64,000 nt of DNA, from assembly GCA_963775085.1 (NCBI GenBank), contig CAVZHO010000012.1:34144-98143 (forward strand), given 5' to 3'. Shown here one piece after another: positions 61,571-64,000 of the stretch (position 1 is its first letter; each line of letters opens with the position of its first letter). A program made the translations under genes and the position numbers. The notes beneath the pieces were generated by a model. The model was not told the DNA's origin. It saw only the letters and a program-made list of their open reading frames with translations, and did no database searches. The DNA comes from JAAFIP01 sp963775085 (GTDB lineage: Bacteria; Pseudomonadota; Gammaproteobacteria; Burkholderiales; Burkholderiaceae_C).

Positions 61571-62590
61571 TTAGCCTGGAGCAATGCGGCTGTTGGGCTT
61601 TAGGCACGGTGGGGTAGCCACCGCAGCTACCCGCTGCCATGCGCGCCACACCTGCTCGACGCTAGGCTGCGGCTGCGCAAACACGCTGCATTGACGCGAC
61701 AAGTCCACCGGCCCGGTGCGCCAGGCGGTGTCAAAGTTATAGATTTGCACATGCGGCAAATCCAGTGCCACGGCGATGTGGGCGAGACCGCTGTCTACGC
61801 CTATCGCACCTGCGCAGCCAGCCAATTGGTCGGTCAACGCATCCAGCGACAAACGCGGCCATACCTGCGCATGTTTGCCCAAGGCTTGGGCCAGGTGCTG
61901 GCTGCGTGTTTCTTCGTCGTCGTTACCATGTAACAAGGCGATGTGAAAGCCCTGCGCCAAGAGTTTTTTACCCAGTTGCACCCAATGCGCTTCGTTCCAG
62001 CACTTGTCTGCGCGGGAAGTTCCATGGATAAACGCTATTGTTTTAATAGCTTCCTGCGTTCTGGTGCATTGGACTTGCAGGCTATAGTGCGCTGCATCCT
62101 GGGGTGCCGTGTAGCCCAGCGCCTGCGCGCACAGCAGACGGGTGCGTTGCACAGCCGGGGTGCGCACAGGTACCGCAATGGCCACGTCCGTGAGCCAGCG
62201 TGTGGGCGCTTCATAGCTGGAGCCATCGGTACGGTTAGCCAGGGCGTAGCGTTTGCCTGTTTTGGCAAGCTGCGCGCAGCGCGCGACGATGGCCGATTTG
62301 GTCAGGCCCTGGCAGTCGATTACGGCATCGTATTTCACTTGCCCAAGCTCTGCGTTAAAGGCCTGCCACGCTGCGCGGGTAGACGCACGCATCCAATGCT
62401 TACGCCACAAGCGCATGGCGCAGGGGATGACACGGCGCACACCCTCGCAGCGCGCCACCAGGGGTGCAAAGCCAGGCTCCACTACCCAGTCGATCTGCGC
62501 ATGGGGCAACGCGCGGCGAATGTCCTGCACTGCGGGCATGGTGTGCACCACATCACCGAGCGAGGAGAGTTTGACGATCAGGATGTTCAA
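61571..62590 (-). CDS. waaC: Lipopolysaccharide heptosyltransferase I
   Basis: A 339-residue GT9 enzyme: IVKLSSLGDVVHTMPAVQDI, AIDCQGLTKSAIVA, HGTSRADKCWNEAHW and GVDSGLAHIAVAL (nucleotide-sugar site). It adds the first heptose to Kdo2-lipid A using the product of rfaE1/rfaD. Residues about 165-190 (QVQCTRTQEAIKTIA) are encoded by a dispersed-repeat copy. Confidence 0.93.
   Translation of the reverse strand: MNILIVKLSSLGDVVHTMPAVQDIRRALPHAQIDWVVEPGFAPLVARCEGVRRVIPCAMRLWRKHWMRASTRAAWQAFNAELGQVKYDAVIDCQGLTKSAIVARCAQLAKTGKRYALANRTDGSSYEAPTRWLTDVAIAVPVRTPAVQRTRLLCAQALGYTAPQDAAHYSLQVQCTRTQEAIKTIAFIHGTSRADKCWNEAHWVQLGKKLLAQGFHIALLHGNDDEETRSQHLAQALGKHAQVWPRLSLDALTDQLAGCAGAIGVDSGLAHIAVALDLPHVQIYNFDTAWRTGPVDLSRQCSVFAQPQPSVEQVWRAWQRVAAVATPPCLKPNSRIAPG
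62032..62093 (+). repeat. Dispersed repeat inside waaC
   Basis: Forward, antisense (TTTTAATAGCTTCCTGCG, then CATTGGACTTGCAGGC). It is read SLQVQCTRTQEAIKTIA. Confidence 0.65.
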
Positions 62591-62624
62591 GGAGCGAGCT
62601 GCCAGGCAGACAAAGCGCGTCGCA

Positions 62625-64000
62625 TCAGTGCGCAGCGGCTTCTACCCGCGCATCGGGTTTGACGGTTTTGAGCAGCGCCATCATGGTGGCCTCAATACGC
62701 TGCAGCGCGGCATCGTTATGCCCCTCAAAGCGCAGCACCAGCACGGGCGTGGTGTTGGAGCCGCGAATCAGGCCAAAGCCGTCGGGCCAATCGACGCGCA
62801 GGCCGTCGATGCTGGAGACCTTGGCGGGCGCATCAAACTTCGCCACTTTCAGCAGTTGCTCCACGACCTGGTGCGGCTCGCCCTCGGCGCAGGGCACATT
62901 CAGCTCGGGCGTGGAAAAGCTGGTGGGCAGGGCGTTCAGCACGGCGCTGGCATCGGCTGAGGCGCTGAGAATCTCCAGCAAGCGCGCACCCGCATAGGTG
63001 CCATCGTCAAAGCCGAACCAACGCTCTTTAAAGAACAAATGCCCGCTCATCTCACCGCTAAAGGGCGAATCCACTTCCTTCATCTTGGCCTTGATCAGCG
63101 AGTGCCCGGTCTTGTACATCAGGGCCTTGCCGCCTGCGGCCTCGATAAACGGGCGCCAGGCGCTGCGTGCATTTCACGTCAAACAAAATCGTGCCACCAG
63201 GTACGCGCGACAGCACGTCTTGCGCAAACAGCATGATCTGGCGATCCGGGTAGATCACATTGCCCTCTTTGGTCACCACGCCCAGGCGATCACCATCGCC
63301 ATCAAAGGCAAAGCCAATTTCGGCGTCGGTGGTTTGCAGGGTGCGGATGACATCGCGCAGATTCTCGGGCTTGCTCGGGTCGGGATGGTGGTTGGGGAAG
63401 GTGCCGTCCACTTCGCTGAACAGCTCAATCACGTCGCAGCCAATGGCGCGCAAAATGCCCGGTGCCGTGGCACCGGCAATGCCGTTGCCGGAATCGACCA
63501 CCACCTTCAAACGGCGCTTGAGCTTGATGTCACACACAATGCGGTCGCGGTACGGTGCCTCGATATTGACGTTACGTACCCGGCCACCGGCTTGCAATAC
63601 CCAGCTTTCGTCCTCGATGCAGCGGCGCAGCGCCTGGATTTCTTCGCCATAAATCGCCCGCCCACCCAGCACCATCTTGAAGCCGTTGTAGTCCTTGGGG
63701 TTATGGCTGCCCGTCACCTGGATACCGCTTTGGCACAAGGTGTTGGCCGCAAAGTACAGCATCGGCGTGGTGACCAGACCAACGTCGATCACATCCACCC
63801 CCGCAGCCACCAGGCCACGCACCAGGGCTGCGCTCAGCTCGGGGCCACTTAAACGCCCGTCGCGCCCTACAGCGACCGAGTTGCTGTCCCTCGCGCAACG
63901 CAGCCGTGCCAAAGGCCTTGCCCAAGGCCTCGGCCATGGGCACGTTCAGCGCTGCGGGGACGATGCCACGAATGTCGTAGGCTTTGAAGGAGGAGGCGGT
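62625..64000 (-). pseudogene. Phosphomannomutase/phosphoglucomutase, 5' end outside the window, two one-base insertions
   Basis: An AlgC/ManB-type phosphohexomutase. The N-terminal SSFKAYDIRGIVP is at the window edge. The active Ser loop TGSHNPKDYNGFKM, Mg-binding FDGDGDRLG, sugar loop SGEMSGHLFF and phosphate loop RFEGHN are all present, but in three frames. Extra bases at about 63897 (after ALREG) and about 63150 (after TQRLAP) break the gene; removing each gives one continuous protein. Sequence error is the simplest reading. The enzyme would supply mannose- or glucose-1-phosphate for LPS or exopolysaccharide. It lies just upstream of waaC. Confidence 0.82.

Overview
The window is chromosomal DNA of a betaproteobacterium of the order Burkholderiales. 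Protein content and gene order point to the Comamonadaceae (Rhodoferax/Polaromonas-like). The supporting features are an aroA-cmk fusion followed by rpsA-ihfB-lapA-lapB-rfaE1-rfaD, a polyhydroxyalkanoate-system protein, a fused isobutyryl-CoA mutase (IcmF), and many copies of a short dispersed repeat centred on TAGCTGCTTGCGTCC...GACAGGGACTA. This assignment is by recognition, not by a database search. I saw no rRNA, tRNA, CRISPR array, prophage or intact insertion sequence.

Layout. 1-7.1 kb: the end of a DTW-domain tRNA-modification gene, a WS/DGAT acyltransferase divergent from an acyl-CoA-binding protein, a minus-strand group (GloB-like hydrolase, lipoprotein aminopeptidase, PHA-system protein, VOC protein), and a HipA/HipB-type toxin-antitoxin pair in reversed order. 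7.2-19.3 kb: a molybdopterin oxidoreductase, M20 and M14 peptidases, coaX, lysM, a membrane protein with a ruined GGDEF domain, two divergent amidases and an ArgE/DapE-like deacylase. 19.3-22.1 kb: a persulfide/thiosulfate module (persulfide dioxygenase-rhodanese fusion, CsoR/CstR-type repressor, two-part YeeE/YedE transporter) around a clear operator. 22.2-25.5 kb: icmF behind a 26-bp perfect palindrome.

25.5-33.9 kb is an accessory segment: a Fic protein with an AbiEi-like N-terminus, an orphan antitoxin with a decayed toxin, a 2OG-Fe(II) oxygenase-like gene, and a tight four-gene operon (secreted PHP-type metalloenzyme, PpiC-like isomerase, HupE/UreJ membrane protein, small exported protein). 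Gene debris lies at both sides, including two DUF4143 remnants and a 53-bp piece of a second icmF allele at the right edge. 33.9-41.5 kb is a beta-oxidation cluster (TetR regulator, acyl-CoA dehydrogenase, DUF2147, FadB-type enzyme, hotdog protein, thiolase). 41.6-45.7 kb is MoxR-DUF58-VWA plus a trypsin-like protease. 45.9-64 kb is housekeeping: ompA-like, gyrA, DUF2059, pheA, tyrA, aroA-cmk, rpsA, ihfB, lapAB, rfaE1, rfaD, and convergently waaA, waaC and a phosphohexomutase. The last group forms an inner-core LPS synthesis and quality-control block.

Two signals deserve most attention. First, at least 12 copies of the dispersed repeat lie inside genes and always read through in one fixed frame per orientation. 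They build signal peptides, linkers, loops and C-termini, much as Rickettsia palindromic elements do. Second, the PHP-PpiC-HupE operon looks like an export and metal-loading unit for an uncharacterised periplasmic enzyme. Five single-base indels break four conserved genes (gloB-like, icmF, tetR, phosphohexomutase). They look more like sequence errors than evolved pseudogenes.
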